64,000 nt of DNA from Streptomyces sp. NRRL S-1022 (GCF_000720135.1 NZ_JOIU01000003.1:186001-250000), one strand, 5' to 3'. Shown: positions 8,702 to 20,085, counted from the stretch's first letter. Program-made: numbers and translations. The notes: a model not told the origin generated them from the letters alone.

Positions 8702-9619
8702 ATGGGAGCCCAGCTCCGGGTCTACAAGCGTCGCATCCGATCCGTCACCGCGACCAAGAAGATCACCAAGGCGATGGAGATGATCGCCGCCTCGCGCGTC
8801 GTCAAGGCGCAGCGCAAGGTGGCGGCCTCCACGCCGTACGCGACCGAGCTGACGCGCGCGGTCACGGCGGTCGGTACGGGGTCGAACACCAAGCACCCGC
8901 TCACCACGGAGGCGGAGAACCCGGCCCGTGCCGCGGTCCTGCTCCTCACGAGCGACCGCGGTCTGGCCGGCGCCTTCAACTCCAACGCCATCAAGGCGGC
9001 GGAGCAGCTGACCGAGCGCCTGGAGCGCGAGGGCAAGCAGGTCGACACATACATCGTCGGCCGGCGCGGTGTGGCCCACTACAACTTCCGTGAGCGCAAG
9101 ATCGCGGAGTCGTGGACGGGCTTCACGGACGAGCCGACGTACGCGGACGCCAAGAAGGTGGCGGCGCCTCTGATCGAGGCGATCGAGAAGGACACGGCCG
9201 ATGGTGGTGTGGACGAACTCCACATCGTCTTCACCGAGTTCGTCTCGATGATGACGCAGACGGCGCTGGACGCCCGGCTGCTGCCGCTGCGCCTCGAAGA
9301 GGTCGCCGAGGAGGCTCACCCGAAGGGCGAGATCCTCCCGCTGTACGACTTCGAGCCCTCGGCGGAGGACGTTCTCGACGCCCTGCTGCCGCGCTACGTG
9401 GAGAGCCGCATCTACAACGCGCTGCTCCAGTCGGCCGCTTCGAAGCACGCCGCCACGCGGCGCGCGATGAAGTCGGCCACCGACAACGCGGGCGAGCTGA
9501 TCAACACGCTCTCCCGTCTTGCCAACGCGGCCCGCCAGGCCGAAATCACCCAGGAAATCAGCGAGATCGTCGGTGGCGCGAGCGCCCTCGCCGACGCGAC
9601 CGCGGGGAGTGACCGATAA
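8702..9619 (+). CDS. atpG: ATP synthase F1 subunit gamma, 305 aa
   Basis: Central rotor shaft. The N-terminal helix ([31 protein letters not shown]) and C-terminal helix ([16 protein letters not shown]...[34 protein letters not shown]) form the coiled coil inside the alpha3beta3 ring. The middle Rossmann-like part contains [13 protein letters not shown]. At 305 aa it is slightly longer than the E. coli protein (287 aa). ATG is preceded by AAGGAAGGGA. The TAA stop touches the atpD start (TAAATG). Confidence 0.97.
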   Translation: MGAQLRVYKRRIRSVTATKKITKAMEMIAASRVVKAQRKVAASTPYATELTRAVTAVGTGSNTKHPLTTEAENPARAAVLLLTSDRGLAGAFNSNAIKAAEQLTERLEREGKQVDTYIVGRRGVAHYNFRERKIAESWTGFTDEPTYADAKKVAAPLIEAIEKDTADGGVDELHIVFTEFVSMMTQTALDARLLPLRLEEVAEEAHPKGEILPLYDFEPSAEDVLDALLPRYVESRIYNALLQSAASKHAATRRAMKSATDNAGELINTLSRLANAARQAEITQEISEIVGGASALADATAGSDR

Positions 9620-11056
<1,437 letters not shown>

Positions 11057-11071
11057 GCCCCGTGCTCATCC

Positions 11072-11098
11072 GAGGGGGCGGGTGCGTCCCGCCCCCTC
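11072..11098 (+). terminator. Intra-operon hairpin between atpD and atpC
   Basis: GAGGGGGCGGG pairs perfectly with CCCGCCCCCTC (11 bp, 5-nt loop) 15 bp after atpD. No T-run follows, so it is more likely a processing or attenuation hairpin than a full terminator. A second stem, CACCCGGC/GCCGGGTG (11126-11147), precedes the atpC ribosome-binding site. Confidence 0.6.
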
Positions 11099-11166
11099 AC
11101 CCACGCCCACTAGAATTGACCCCAACACCCGGCACCCCCGCCGGGTGGTGACCCGAGGAGCCACCC

Positions 11167-11541
11167 TTGGCTGCTGAGCTGCACGTCGAGCTGGTCGCCG
11201 CCGACCGCCAGGTCTGGTCCGGCGAGGCCACCCTGGTCGTCGCGCGCACCACGTCCGGCGACATCGGCGTCATGCCCGGTCACCAGCCGCTGCTCGGTGT
11301 GCTGGAGTCGGGCCCGGTGACCATCCGTACGAGTGATGGTGGAACGGTCGTCGCCGCGGTGCACGGCGGTTTCATCTCGTTCGCGGACGACAAGCTCTCG
11401 CTGCTGGCCGAGATCGCCGAACTGTCGGACGAGATCGATGTCCAGCGCACGGAGCGGGAGCTGGAGCGCGCGAAGGCGGAGGGCGACGCCGCCGCCGAGC
11501 GCCGCGCGGACGTCCGACTGCGTGCTGCGACGGCGCGCTAG
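11167..11541 (+). CDS. atpC: ATP synthase F1 subunit epsilon, 124 aa
   Basis: Regulatory rotor subunit. It has the N-terminal beta-sandwich (LHVELVAADRQVWSGEAT, GDIGVMPGHQPLLGVLESG, HGGFISFADDKLSLLAE) and a C-terminal helical hairpin (about residues 88-124) that can inhibit ATP hydrolysis. The start is TTG at 11167, the only reasonable one, with GAGGAG seven bases upstream. The rare start and two hairpins in the 110-bp leader suggest this last gene is deliberately weakly expressed; that is inference. It ends the operon. Confidence 0.96.
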   Translation: MAAELHVELVAADRQVWSGEATLVVARTTSGDIGVMPGHQPLLGVLESGPVTIRTSDGGTVVAAVHGGFISFADDKLSLLAEIAELSDEIDVQRTERELERAKAEGDAAAERRADVRLRAATAR

Positions 11542-11565
11542 CCGCGCGCTGTACGTTGACGTGAC

Positions 11566-11605
11566 TCAGCCGCGGCTGGGACCTTTCGGTCCCAGCCGCG
11601 GCTGA
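11566..11605 (+). terminator. Terminator of the atp operon
   Basis: Perfect 18-bp stem: TCAGCCGCGGCTGGGACC (11566-11583), loop TTTC, and its complement at 11588-11605, 24 bp after the atpC stop. No long T-run, as is usual for Streptomyces hairpin terminators. Confidence 0.85.
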
Positions 11606-11662
11606 AGTAGATGTGGGTGTTTTTTCCGTTCCATTACCTAGGAGACGAGGAGGTCGGTGCCG

Positions 11663-12109
11663 ATGGTCCTCGCTCTGACTGTGTGCGGGATCGTGGTCGC
11701 GCTCGTGGTGGTGGGGCTGTTCCTGTTCGGGCTGCGCCGCAGGCTCATCCAGCGCTCCGGCGGCACCTTCGACTGCTCGCTGCGCTGGGACGTACCCGAG
11801 AAACCGGACACGGGCGGGAAGGGCTGGTCCTACGGCGTCGCCCGCTACAACGGCGACCGCATCGAGTGGTACCGGGTCTTCTCCTACGCCCTGCGTCCCC
11901 GCCGCGTCCTGGAACGGGCGCAGATCGAGGTGGCCGGCCGCCGGCTGCCCGAGGGCGAGGAGGAGCTGGCGCTGCTGTCGGACGCGGTGGTGCTGGCCTG
12001 TACGCATCGGGGCACACGCCTCGAACTCGCCATGAGCGAAGACGCGCTGACCGGATTTCTCGCGTGGCTGGAAGCAGCCCCGCCCGGTCAACGAGTGAAC
12101 GTGGCGTAG
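11663..12109 (+). CDS. DUF2550 family membrane-anchored protein, 148 aa
   Basis: Conserved actinobacterial protein of unknown function found downstream of atp operons. An N-terminal membrane helix (LALTVCGIVVALVVVGLFLFGL, residues 2-23) is followed by a soluble domain with the recognisable GGTFDCSLRW and GWSYGVARYNGDRIEWYRVFSY motifs. GAGGAGG lies nine bases before ATG 11663; a GTG at 11657 is an in-frame alternative. The stop codon lies inside a long hairpin (12090-12124), so termination structure and coding end overlap. Confidence 0.85.
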   Translation: MVLALTVCGIVVALVVVGLFLFGLRRRLIQRSGGTFDCSLRWDVPEKPDTGGKGWSYGVARYNGDRIEWYRVFSYALRPRRVLERAQIEVAGRRLPEGEEELALLSDAVVLACTHRGTRLELAMSEDALTGFLAWLEAAPPGQRVNVA

Positions 12110-12124
12110 CCACGTTCACTCGTT
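12090..12124. terminator. Perfect 16-bp hairpin overlapping the DUF2550 gene stop
   Basis: AACGAGTGAACGTGGC (12090-12105) pairs perfectly with GCCACGTTCACTCGTT (12109-12124) around a GTA loop that includes part of the TAG stop. It probably terminates transcription between two convergent genes. Confidence 0.75.
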
Positions 12125-12158
12125 GGGTGGGGGTCCCCCCGGACGAAGTCCGGGGGAG
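12125..12158. repeat. Streptomyces-type intergenic GGGGGTCCCC...GGGGGAG element
   Basis: The sequence runs GGGTGGGGGTCCCCC, then a CCCCCGGAC/GTCCGGGGG stem with a GAA loop (12136-12156), then AG. Elements of the shape 'GGGGGTCCCCC-stem-GGGGGAG' recur between genes in Streptomyces genomes. It lies in the convergent gap before the chitinase gene and may act as a bidirectional terminator. Confidence 0.5.
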
Positions 12159-12182
12159 CGTCGATGTTGCTTGAGGGTTCTC

Positions 12183-14003
<1,821 letters not shown>

Positions 14004-14079
14004 GCTGCGCCTCCCTCGTCGTCGGGGGTGTCAGGGGCATGACTGAGCCTTCATGCCCACGGTGCTGCGAGGGTAGAAA

Positions 14080-14113
14080 GGTCTGGACCACTCGTCAATA
14101 GGTCTGGACCACT
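14080..14113 (-). promoter_or_regulatory. Direct repeat of DasR-type (dre) sites in the chitinase promoter
   Basis: GGTCTGGACCACT occurs at 14080-14092 and again at 14101-14113 (on the minus strand AGTGGTCCAGACC). This matches the family consensus A(G/C)TGGTCTAGACCA with one change. A pair of such repeats flanking the promoter is the classical arrangement of Streptomyces chitinase genes, where DasR represses until amino-sugar phosphates accumulate. Confidence 0.8.
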
Positions 14114-14128
14114 TCGGGGCGCGACGGA

Positions 14129-14770
14129 CTAGAGCCCCAACTCGCGCGCCAGTACGGCCGCTTGTACCCGGCTGCGCAGCTCCAGCTTGGCCAGCAACCG
14201 ACTGACGTGCGTCTTCACCGTGCCCTCCGCCATGTCCAGCCGGGCCCCGATCTGTGCGTTCGACAGCCCCTCGCCGATACAGCCCAGCACCTCCCGCTCC
14301 CGCCGGGTGAGGCCGTCCAGCACGGCGGGGTCGCCCCCTGCGCCTCGCACCGGTGCCGCGGCGAACTCGTCGATCAGCCGCCGGGTCACGGCCGGGGCCA
14401 CGATCCCCTCCCCGCGCGCCACCGTCCGCACCGCCTCCAGCAGCTCCCGCGCCTCCGCGTTCTTCAGCAGGAACCCGGCCGCGCCCGCCCGCAGCGCCCC
14501 GAAGACGTAGTCGTCCAGGTCGAACGTGGTCAGCACGAGCACGTCCGCGAGCCGCTCGGCGACGATCCGCCGGGTCGCGGACACCCCGTCGAGGCGCGGC
14601 ATCCGAACGTCCATCAGCACCAGGTCCGGCCGGATGCTCCGGGCCAGCTCGACCGCCCGCTCGCCGTCCGCCGCCTCGCCGACCACCTCTATGCCGGGCG
14701 CGCTGCGCAGGATGAGGACCAGCCCGGCGCGGACGGCGGACTGGTCCTCGGCGACCAGGACGCGGATCAT
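14129..14770 (-). CDS. NarL/LuxR-type response regulator, 213 aa
   Basis: Receiver domain (residues 1-118) with the acidic pair ED (8-9), phospho-acceptor Asp54 in VLMDVRMPRLDG, Thr in VLTTFD and Lys in FLLKNAEA. The C-terminal LuxR helix-turn-helix is LTRREREVLGCIGEGLSNAQIG...GTVKTHVSRLLAKL. ATG at 14770 overlaps the stop of the upstream histidine kinase (ATGA), so the pair is co-translated. The target genes are not indicated by sequence; neither neighbour is an obvious effector. It ends 37 bp before the chitinase control sites. Confidence 0.95.
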   Translation of the reverse strand: MIRVLVAEDQSAVRAGLVLILRSAPGIEVVGEAADGERAVELARSIRPDLVLMDVRMPRLDGVSATRRIVAERLADVLVLTTFDLDDYVFGALRAGAAGFLLKNAEARELLEAVRTVARGEGIVAPAVTRRLIDEFAAAPVRGAGGDPAVLDGLTRREREVLGCIGEGLSNAQIGARLDMAEGTVKTHVSRLLAKLELRSRVQAAVLARELGL

Positions 14771-15939
14771 GCGGGGTCTCCTTCGGTGAGCGGAAGCACG
14801 GCGCGTACGACCCACGAGGTGCCGCTCGCCCCGGCCTCGAACGTGCCGCCGAGCAACGCGGCCCGCTCCCGCATCCCGGTGAGACCGGTGCCGGAGCCGG
14901 GCACGCGCGGGGTGTCACCGGGCCGGTAGGGGCTGCTCACGCGGATCTCCAGCCTCCCGTCCCGCCGGCGCAGTGCCACCCGGACGCGCCCCTGCGCCGC
15001 GTGCTTCAGGGCGTTGGTCAGCGACTCCTGCACGATCCGGTACGCGGCCAGCTCCACCGGCACCGGCACCTCACCGTGGCCGGCGTCGAGCGTGACGTCC
15101 AGGCCGCCCGCCCGGGCCCTGTCGACCAGGGCGCCGAGGCCGTCCAGCGTGGGGGAGACGGCGGACTCCCGGTGCCCCGGGGCGTCGCGCAGGATGCCGA
15201 TCAGCCGGCGCATCTCGGCCAGCCCCGCCACGCTGTTCTCCCGGATGACGGCCAGCGCCTCCCGGGTGGTCCCGGCATCGTCCAAGGAGAGTGCCGCCGT
15301 GGAGTGCAGGGCGATGGCCGACAGGTGGCCCGCGATCACGTCGTGCAACTCCCGGGCCATCCGGGCCCGTTCGGCGGTGACCGCCTGGGCACGGTCCATC
15401 TCGGCCAGCAGCGCGGTCTGTTCGGCGCGCAGCCGGGCCGCCTCGGCCGCGTCCCGGTGGTCGCGCACGAGTGCGCCGGTCGCGGCGGGGGCCAGCGCGA
15501 CCACCCCGATGCCCACGCCGATCAGCAGCCCCTGCGGATCCCGCCAGAGCGCCGCGGGCACCACCCCGCCGACCACCGTGAGCATCCCGGTGATCCACGG
15601 GATGCGGCGGGCGGAGGCCGGGGTTCCGTACAGGACGGCCGCGTACACCAGGTCGGTGTACAGCACCACCGTGACGATGCTGCCGAGGGTCACCGTGTCC
15701 AGGGTCAGCGCGGCCGTGCCGATCAGCAGGCCGGCGCGCGGCCGGGTGCGGCGCAACGGCTCGCACGCGGCGGTCACCGCCAGCGGCACCAGCGGTCCCC
15801 AGGGCGCGTGCCACAGCACCAGGCCGTCGGAGGCCGGACGGGGGTGGATCCCGAGCGCCCACAGCAGTACCCCGCCGAGCAGCCCGCCCACGGCGATGCG
15901 CAGGTCGTCGCGGTGCGGGCGGGGGAGCGTGCGGGGCAT
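14767..15939 (-). CDS. Two-component sensor histidine kinase (HisKA_3), 390 aa
   Basis: Four or five N-terminal membrane helices (about residues 12-155) with short loops suggest intramembrane or membrane-proximal sensing. A short coiled coil precedes the dimerisation domain with the phospho-accepting His in ARELHDVIAGHLS (about residue 199), and the ATPase domain has QESLTNALKHA and GTGLTGMRER. This is the usual partner of NarL-type regulators, and the regulator gene overlaps its 3' end. ATG 15939 is chosen; an in-frame GTG at 15954 is possible. Confidence 0.93.
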   Translation of the reverse strand: MPRTLPRPHRDDLRIAVGGLLGGVLLWALGIHPRPASDGLVLWHAPWGPLVPLAVTAACEPLRRTRPRAGLLIGTAALTLDTVTLGSIVTVVLYTDLVYAAVLYGTPASARRIPWITGMLTVVGGVVPAALWRDPQGLLIGVGIGVVALAPAATGALVRDHRDAAEAARLRAEQTALLAEMDRAQAVTAERARMARELHDVIAGHLSAIALHSTAALSLDDAGTTREALAVIRENSVAGLAEMRRLIGILRDAPGHRESAVSPTLDGLGALVDRARAGGLDVTLDAGHGEVPVPVELAAYRIVQESLTNALKHAAQGRVRVALRRRDGRLEIRVSSPYRPGDTPRVPGSGTGLTGMRERAALLGGTFEAGASGTSWVVRAVLPLTEGDPA

Positions 15940-16091
15940 GTGCCCATCCAACACGGCCGCGCGGCGGCCCGCCTGCTCCCAGGGAAGGGTGCCGGAGTGC
16001 GACTTTCGCTTACGGCCGTCTCCTCTGCGCCGACGACGCGCACCGGCGCACCGGGCCGGGAGCCTGGGAGGGTGGACGAGGGGAGCGAATC

Positions 16092-16688
16092 GTGATCGTC
16101 GGACTGACCATCGCCTGCGAGGTGGCGTTCTGGGTGCTGCTGGCCGCCGGACTGGCCTTCCGGTACGCGTTCCGGATGCCCCGCACCGGCCTGGCCCTGC
16201 TGCTGTGCGAACCCCTCCTGGAGATCGTGCTCTTCGCCGTCACCGCGATCGACCTGAGGAACGGCGCCGAGCCGGACTGGCGGCACGGTCTGGCCGCGGT
16301 GTACATCGGCTTCACGGTCGGCCTCGGCCACTCCACCATCGCCTGGGCCGACGCCCGGGTGGCCCACCGCTTCGCCGGCGGCCCGCCCCCGGTCCGGCCG
16401 CCGCGGTACGGCACCGCCCGGGCCGTGCACGAGTGGAAGGTCGCGGGCCGCTGGATCCTGGCCTCGGCCGTCGCCCTCGCCCTGCTCCAGGGCGCGGTCT
16501 GGTACGTCGGCGACGGCGGGGACACCGGTTCGCTGCGTGCCTGGCAGCAGCGCATGCTGTGGGTGATCGGCATCAACGTGCTCATCGCCGCCAGCTACAC
16601 GCTCTTCCCCAAGCGCGAGCCGCGCGGGGGGCCCGCCGCGGGGTCCGCCGAAAAGCCGGTCGACACGGAGGCGGGCACCGGGACATGA
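16092..16688 (+). CDS. Conserved membrane protein of unknown function, 198 aa
   Basis: Five hydrophobic segments are visible (about residues 3-24, 33-52, 68-88, 118-138, 155-175), and the cytoplasmic tail is Arg/Gly-rich. I do not recognise a family motif. The start GTG at 16092 follows GAGGGGAG. It is divergent from the histidine kinase gene (152-bp gap), and its stop overlaps the next gene by ATGA, so it is translated with the DinB-like gene. Role unknown. Confidence 0.8.
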   Translation: MIVGLTIACEVAFWVLLAAGLAFRYAFRMPRTGLALLLCEPLLEIVLFAVTAIDLRNGAEPDWRHGLAAVYIGFTVGLGHSTIAWADARVAHRFAGGPPPVRPPRYGTARAVHEWKVAGRWILASAVALALLQGAVWYVGDGGDTGSLRAWQQRMLWVIGINVLIAASYTLFPKREPRGGPAAGSAEKPVDTEAGTGT

Positions 16689-17200
16689 TCGCGGTGATGA
16701 CACGCACCGACACGCCTCCCGCCTGGGACGAGCGCACCCAGCTGACCACCTTCCTCACCTACGTCCGCGCCACCGCGCGCGCCAAGGTCGAAGGGCTCTC
16801 CGACGAGGACGCCCGCAAGGCGCACCTGCCCGGCTCGCCGCTGATGACCCTGAGCGGGCTGATCAACCACCTGCGCTGGGTGGAGTACTTCTGGTTCCGG
16901 GTCGTCTTCCTGGGCGAGGAGGACCAGGGTCCCTGGACCGACGAGGACCCCGACCGCGAGATGCGGATCGCCGTCGACATCCCGCTGTCCCGGCTGCTCG
17001 CCGAGTACGCCGAGGAGGCCGCCCGGCACGACGAACTGGTCGCCGCGCACGACCTGGACACCAAGGCGCAGCAGAAGCGGCAGGACGGCAGCGCGGTCGA
17101 CCTGCGCTGGATCCTGCTCCACCTCATCGAGGAGACGGCCCGGCACAACGGCCACCTCGACATCCTGCGCGAGCTGACCGACGGCACCACCGGCGACTGA
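16685..17200 (+). CDS. DinB/DUF664 family protein, 171 aa
   Basis: Four-helix bundle protein of the DinB superfamily. The metal-binding His triad is recognisable as LINHLRWVE (first His), a second His in the middle helices, and ETARHNGHLDILRE at the end. Members in actinobacteria are small cytosolic proteins, some of them thiol-dependent (mycothiol) transferases; the true substrate is unknown here. The ATG at 16685 overlaps the upstream stop; ATG 16697 is an alternative. Convergent with the PduO gene and separated by a symmetric hairpin. Confidence 0.85.
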   Translation: MIAVMTRTDTPPAWDERTQLTTFLTYVRATARAKVEGLSDEDARKAHLPGSPLMTLSGLINHLRWVEYFWFRVVFLGEEDQGPWTDEDPDREMRIAVDIPLSRLLAEYAEEAARHDELVAAHDLDTKAQQKRQDGSAVDLRWILLHLIEETARHNGHLDILRELTDGTTGD

Positions 17201-17214
17201 CCGCGGGATGCCCT

Positions 17215-17236
17215 GGGGGTGTCGTCCGACACCCCC
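17215..17236. terminator. Bidirectional hairpin between convergent genes
   Basis: GGGGGTGTCG (17215-17224) pairs with CGACACCCCC (17227-17236). The last base belongs to the stop codon of the minus-strand gene. It can serve both converging transcripts. Confidence 0.7.
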
Positions 17237-17808
17237 TAGCGCTCACCGCCCGGCACCCACAGCACGTCCCCGGCCTCCCGGTTGGCGCTGCGGGCCAGGA
17301 TGAACAGCAGGTCGGAGAGGCGGTTGAGGTAGGTGGCGGTGAGCGGGTTCATCGTCTCGCCGTGCACCTCCAGGGCCGCCCAGGTCGACCGCTCGGCCCG
17401 GCGGACGACCGTGCACGCCTGGTGCAGCAGGGCGGCGCCCGGGGTGCCGCCCGGCAGGATGAAGGAGCGCAGCTTCTCCAGCCGCTCGTTGAAGCGGTCG
17501 CAGTCCGCCTCCAGCCGGTCGATGTAGAACTGCTCCACCCTGAGCGGCGGGAACTCCGGGTTCTCCACCACCGGCGTCGACAGGTCCGCACCCACGTCGA
17601 ACAGGTCGTTCTGGACGCGGGTGAGGACCGTGCCGATCTCCTCGTCCAGGCCGCCCAGCGCGAGGGCGGTGCCGATCACGGCGTTCGCCTCGTTGGCGTC
17701 CGCGTAGGCGGAGATCCTCAGGTCCGTCTTGGGCACCCGGCTCATGTCGCCGAGACTGGTGGTGCCCTGGTCGCCGGTCCTGGTGTAGATGCGCGTCAGA
17801 TTGACCAT
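17236..17808 (-). CDS. PduO-type cob(I)alamin adenosyltransferase, 190 aa
   Basis: Transfers the adenosyl group of ATP to cob(I)alamin to make adenosylcobalamin. Signature elements are the N-terminal ATP site TRTGDQGTTSLGD (residues 9-21), RRAERSTWAAL, and the C-terminal NPLTATYLNRLSDLLFILAR. Length is typical. Its product is the cofactor for mutases such as IcmA, encoded about 31 kb away in this window. No B12 riboswitch is evident. A -10 box lies six bases before the start codon, so the mRNA is probably leaderless. Confidence 0.93.
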   Translation of the reverse strand: MVNLTRIYTRTGDQGTTSLGDMSRVPKTDLRISAYADANEANAVIGTALALGGLDEEIGTVLTRVQNDLFDVGADLSTPVVENPEFPPLRVEQFYIDRLEADCDRFNERLEKLRSFILPGGTPGAALLHQACTVVRRAERSTWAALEVHGETMNPLTATYLNRLSDLLFILARSANREAGDVLWVPGGER

Positions 17809-17814
17809 ACGGCC

Positions 17815-17820
17815 AGCCTA
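17815..17820 (-). promoter_or_regulatory. -10 box for a leaderless PduO-gene transcript
   Basis: TAGGCT (minus strand) lies six bases before ATG 17808, with no ribosome-binding site between. Confidence 0.5.
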
Positions 17821-17821
17821 G

Positions 17822-18571
17822 TTACGCCCCGGCCGTCCGGAACACCCGTGTGCCCACCGTCACGGACAGCGCGGCGAAAGCGACGGTGACCAGGACGCCG
17901 TAGAGCATGTGCGTGCTCGTGTAACGGCCGACGTACGCGTCCCGCACGGCGTCCACCAGGTAGCGGAACGGGACGAAGTGCGACAACACGTCCAGCCAGT
18001 CCGGCGCCAGGGTCATCGGGAGCATCAGACCGGACAGCAGCATCGACGGCATCGACACCATGTTGATCAGCGGGCCGAACTCCTGCGGGGTGCGGACCTT
18101 CATGCCGAGCGCGTACGACACCGAGGCCAGCGACAGCGTGAGCAGGGCGACGAAGGCGAAGCCGATCAGAACGCCGGCCAGCGGCGCGCGCAACCCCATC
18201 ACCAGCGCGGCCAGCACCAGCAGCACCGCCTGGAAGACGACCACCGTGGCATCCCGCAGCACCCGGCCGAGCAGCAGGGCGAGCCGGCTGACCGGGGTCA
18301 CCCGCATCCGTTCCACCACCCCCTGCCCCTTCTCGACGATGATCACGAACCCGGCGAACAGCGCGCCGAAAAGGCCCAGCTGGAGCAGCAGGCCGGGAAC
18401 CAGCACCTGCCAGGAGCTGCCCTGTCCGCCCAGCGGCAGACCGGTGAGCAGCGGGCCGAAGAAGAGCAGGTACAGCAGGGGCGTGAGCACCCCGAAGAGC
18501 AGGGCGTAGCGGGAGCGCAGGGACTGGCGCAGATAGCGGCCGTAGACGAGGGCCGTGTCGTGGAGAAGCAT
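17822..18571 (-). CDS. ABC-2 type exporter permease (DrrB-like), 249 aa
   Basis: Six-helix ABC-2 permease with the characteristic conserved region FVIIVEKGQGVVERMRVTPVSRLALLLGRVLRD between helices 2 and 3, and a re-entrant C-terminal part before the last helix. It pairs with the ATPase gene 7 bp upstream to form a daunorubicin-resistance-type (DrrAB) exporter. The substrate cannot be read from sequence. A divergent TetR gene next to the ATPase suggests drug- or ligand-induced expression. It ends 13 bp from the PduO gene start. Confidence 0.92.
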   Translation of the reverse strand: MLLHDTALVYGRYLRQSLRSRYALLFGVLTPLLYLLFFGPLLTGLPLGGQGSSWQVLVPGLLLQLGLFGALFAGFVIIVEKGQGVVERMRVTPVSRLALLLGRVLRDATVVVFQAVLLVLAALVMGLRAPLAGVLIGFAFVALLTLSLASVSYALGMKVRTPQEFGPLINMVSMPSMLLSGLMLPMTLAPDWLDVLSHFVPFRYLVDAVRDAYVGRYTSTHMLYGVLVTVAFAALSVTVGTRVFRTAGA

Positions 18572-18578
18572 GGCGGTC

Positions 18579-19364
18579 CTAAACGGCTGCGGGGGCGGCG
18601 CCGGCCGGGGCCGGCGCGCGTCCGGTGACGGCGAGGAAGGTGTCCTGGAGGGTGGCGTCGAGGGAGCCGCCGTAGCGGAGCCTGAGCGCGCCCGGGGTGC
18701 CCTCGGCGGCGACCGTGCCCCGGTCGACGATCACCAGGCGGTCGGCGAGCGCGTCGGCCTCGTCCAGGTAGTGGGTGGTCAGGAAGACGGTCGTACCGTG
18801 CGTGTCGCGCAGCCGGCGGACGAGGTCCCACAGGTCGGCGCGGCTGCCGGGGTCCAGGCCGGTCGTCGGCTCGTCCAGGAACAGCACCTTCGGGCGGTGG
18901 GTGAGGGCCATCGCGATGTCCAGGCGTCGCCGCTGGCCGCCGGAGAGCGCGCCGGTCCTCCGGTCGAGGAGAGCGGTGAGCCCCAGTTCCGCCGCCAGTT
19001 CCCCGGCGCGGCCGGCCGCCTCCGCCTTCGGCAGGCGGTACATTCGGGCCTGGGTGACCAGTTCCTCCCGCACGGTGACCTGCGGATCGACCCCGCCGGA
19101 CTGGGCGACGTAGCCGATCACCCGGCGCACCCCGGCCGGATCGGCGACGAGGTCGTGGCCGGCGACGGTGGCCGCGCCGCCGGTCGGCGCCAGCAGGGTG
19201 GTGAGCATCCGCAGGGTGGTGGTCTTGCCGGCTCCGTTGGGGCCGAGGAAGCCGAGGATCTCGCCCTCGCGGACGGTGAGGTCGATGCCGCGGACGGCTT
19301 CGACGGGTCCGGCTTTCGTTCGGAAGGTGCGGGCCAGGCCCGCCGTGCTGATGACTGCTGCCAT
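18579..19364 (-). CDS. ABC exporter ATPase (DrrA-like), 261 aa
   Basis: Nucleotide-binding subunit of an ABC-2 exporter. Walker A is GPNGAGKTT, the signature is LSGGQRRRLDIAMAL, and Walker B is VLFLDEPTTGLDP, followed by LTTHYLDEAD. The C-terminal stretch after residue 210 resembles DrrA-type proteins. ATG 19364 is chosen; GTG 19370 is in frame. No good ribosome-binding site precedes either. The 79-bp gap to the divergent TetR gene contains an inverted repeat that could control both directions. Confidence 0.93.
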   Translation of the reverse strand: MAAVISTAGLARTFRTKAGPVEAVRGIDLTVREGEILGFLGPNGAGKTTTLRMLTTLLAPTGGAATVAGHDLVADPAGVRRVIGYVAQSGGVDPQVTVREELVTQARMYRLPKAEAAGRAGELAAELGLTALLDRRTGALSGGQRRRLDIAMALTHRPKVLFLDEPTTGLDPGSRADLWDLVRRLRDTHGTTVFLTTHYLDEADALADRLVIVDRGTVAAEGTPGALRLRYGGSLDATLQDTFLAVTGRAPAPAGAAPAAV

Positions 19365-19384
19365 GCCCACAGAAAAACAGAGTC

Positions 19385-19417
19385 CCTGAAATTTTGCAAT
19401 GACCCCAAGTTTTCAGG
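19385..19417. promoter_or_regulatory. Candidate TetR operator between ABC exporter and tetR
   Basis: CCTGAAA (19385-19391) and TTTCAGG (19411-19417) form perfect 7-bp arms with a 19-bp spacer. The right arm overlaps the expected -35 region of the TetR gene, whose -10 box TAAACT (19432-19437) lies six bases before its ATG. Confidence 0.5.
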
Positions 19418-19443
19418 CCACCCAGCGAAGCTAAACTGCGGAC

Positions 19444-20085
19444 ATGGCAGAGGGGCTCAGGGAGCGGAAGAAACGGCAGACCCGGCAGTACATCTCCGAC
19501 GTCGCCACGGGGCTGTTCCTGGAGCGCGGCTTCGAGGCGGTGACCGTCGCGGAGATCGCCGAGGCCGCAGACGTCTCCGTCAACACCGTCTACAACTACT
19601 TCCCCGCCAAGGAAGACCTCTTCTTCGACCGCTCCGCCGGCATGGTCGACCGGCTCGCCCGCTGGGTCCGGGGCCGGGACGCCGGCGAGTCCGCCGCGCG
19701 CGCCGTCCTGCGGGAACTGCGCGGGGAGGTCGAGGCCGTCTCGCCCCGGGTCGGCCTGATGGAGGGCTACGACCGCTTCATGCGCGTCATCCACGAGGCC
19801 CCGCCCCTGCGCTCCCGTCTGTGGAGCCTCCAGCAGGAGATCCACGACACCCTGGAAGCGGCCCTGCGCGAGGAGACCGGCGCCCCCGCCGACGACCCGC
19901 TGCCCGGTCTGATGGCCGGTCAGATCTGCTGGATCCACCAGTCCGTCTTCGTCGCCATCGGCCGCGAGATGCTCGCCGGACGCAAACCGGCCGAAGCGTC
20001 ACGAGAGGTACTGGTCCTCCTGGACGACATCGAGGACCTGTTGAGCGAAAAGGTGCTCAACTACGCCCTCCGTGCCGCGGTGTGA
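19444..20085 (+). CDS. TetR family transcriptional regulator, 213 aa
   Basis: N-terminal helix-turn-helix: VTVAEIAEAADVSVNTVYNYFPAKEDLF (about residues 35-62). The ligand-binding C-terminal domain is not specific to a known ligand. It is divergent from the DrrAB-like exporter, so it is likely that exporter's repressor and autoregulator. A TAAACT -10 box six bases before ATG points to a leaderless transcript. It is followed by a 124-bp gap before an unrelated dehydrogenase gene. Confidence 0.93.
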   Translation: MAEGLRERKKRQTRQYISDVATGLFLERGFEAVTVAEIAEAADVSVNTVYNYFPAKEDLFFDRSAGMVDRLARWVRGRDAGESAARAVLRELRGEVEAVSPRVGLMEGYDRFMRVIHEAPPLRSRLWSLQQEIHDTLEAALREETGAPADDPLPGLMAGQICWIHQSVFVAIGREMLAGRKPAEASREVLVLLDDIEDLLSEKVLNYALRAAV

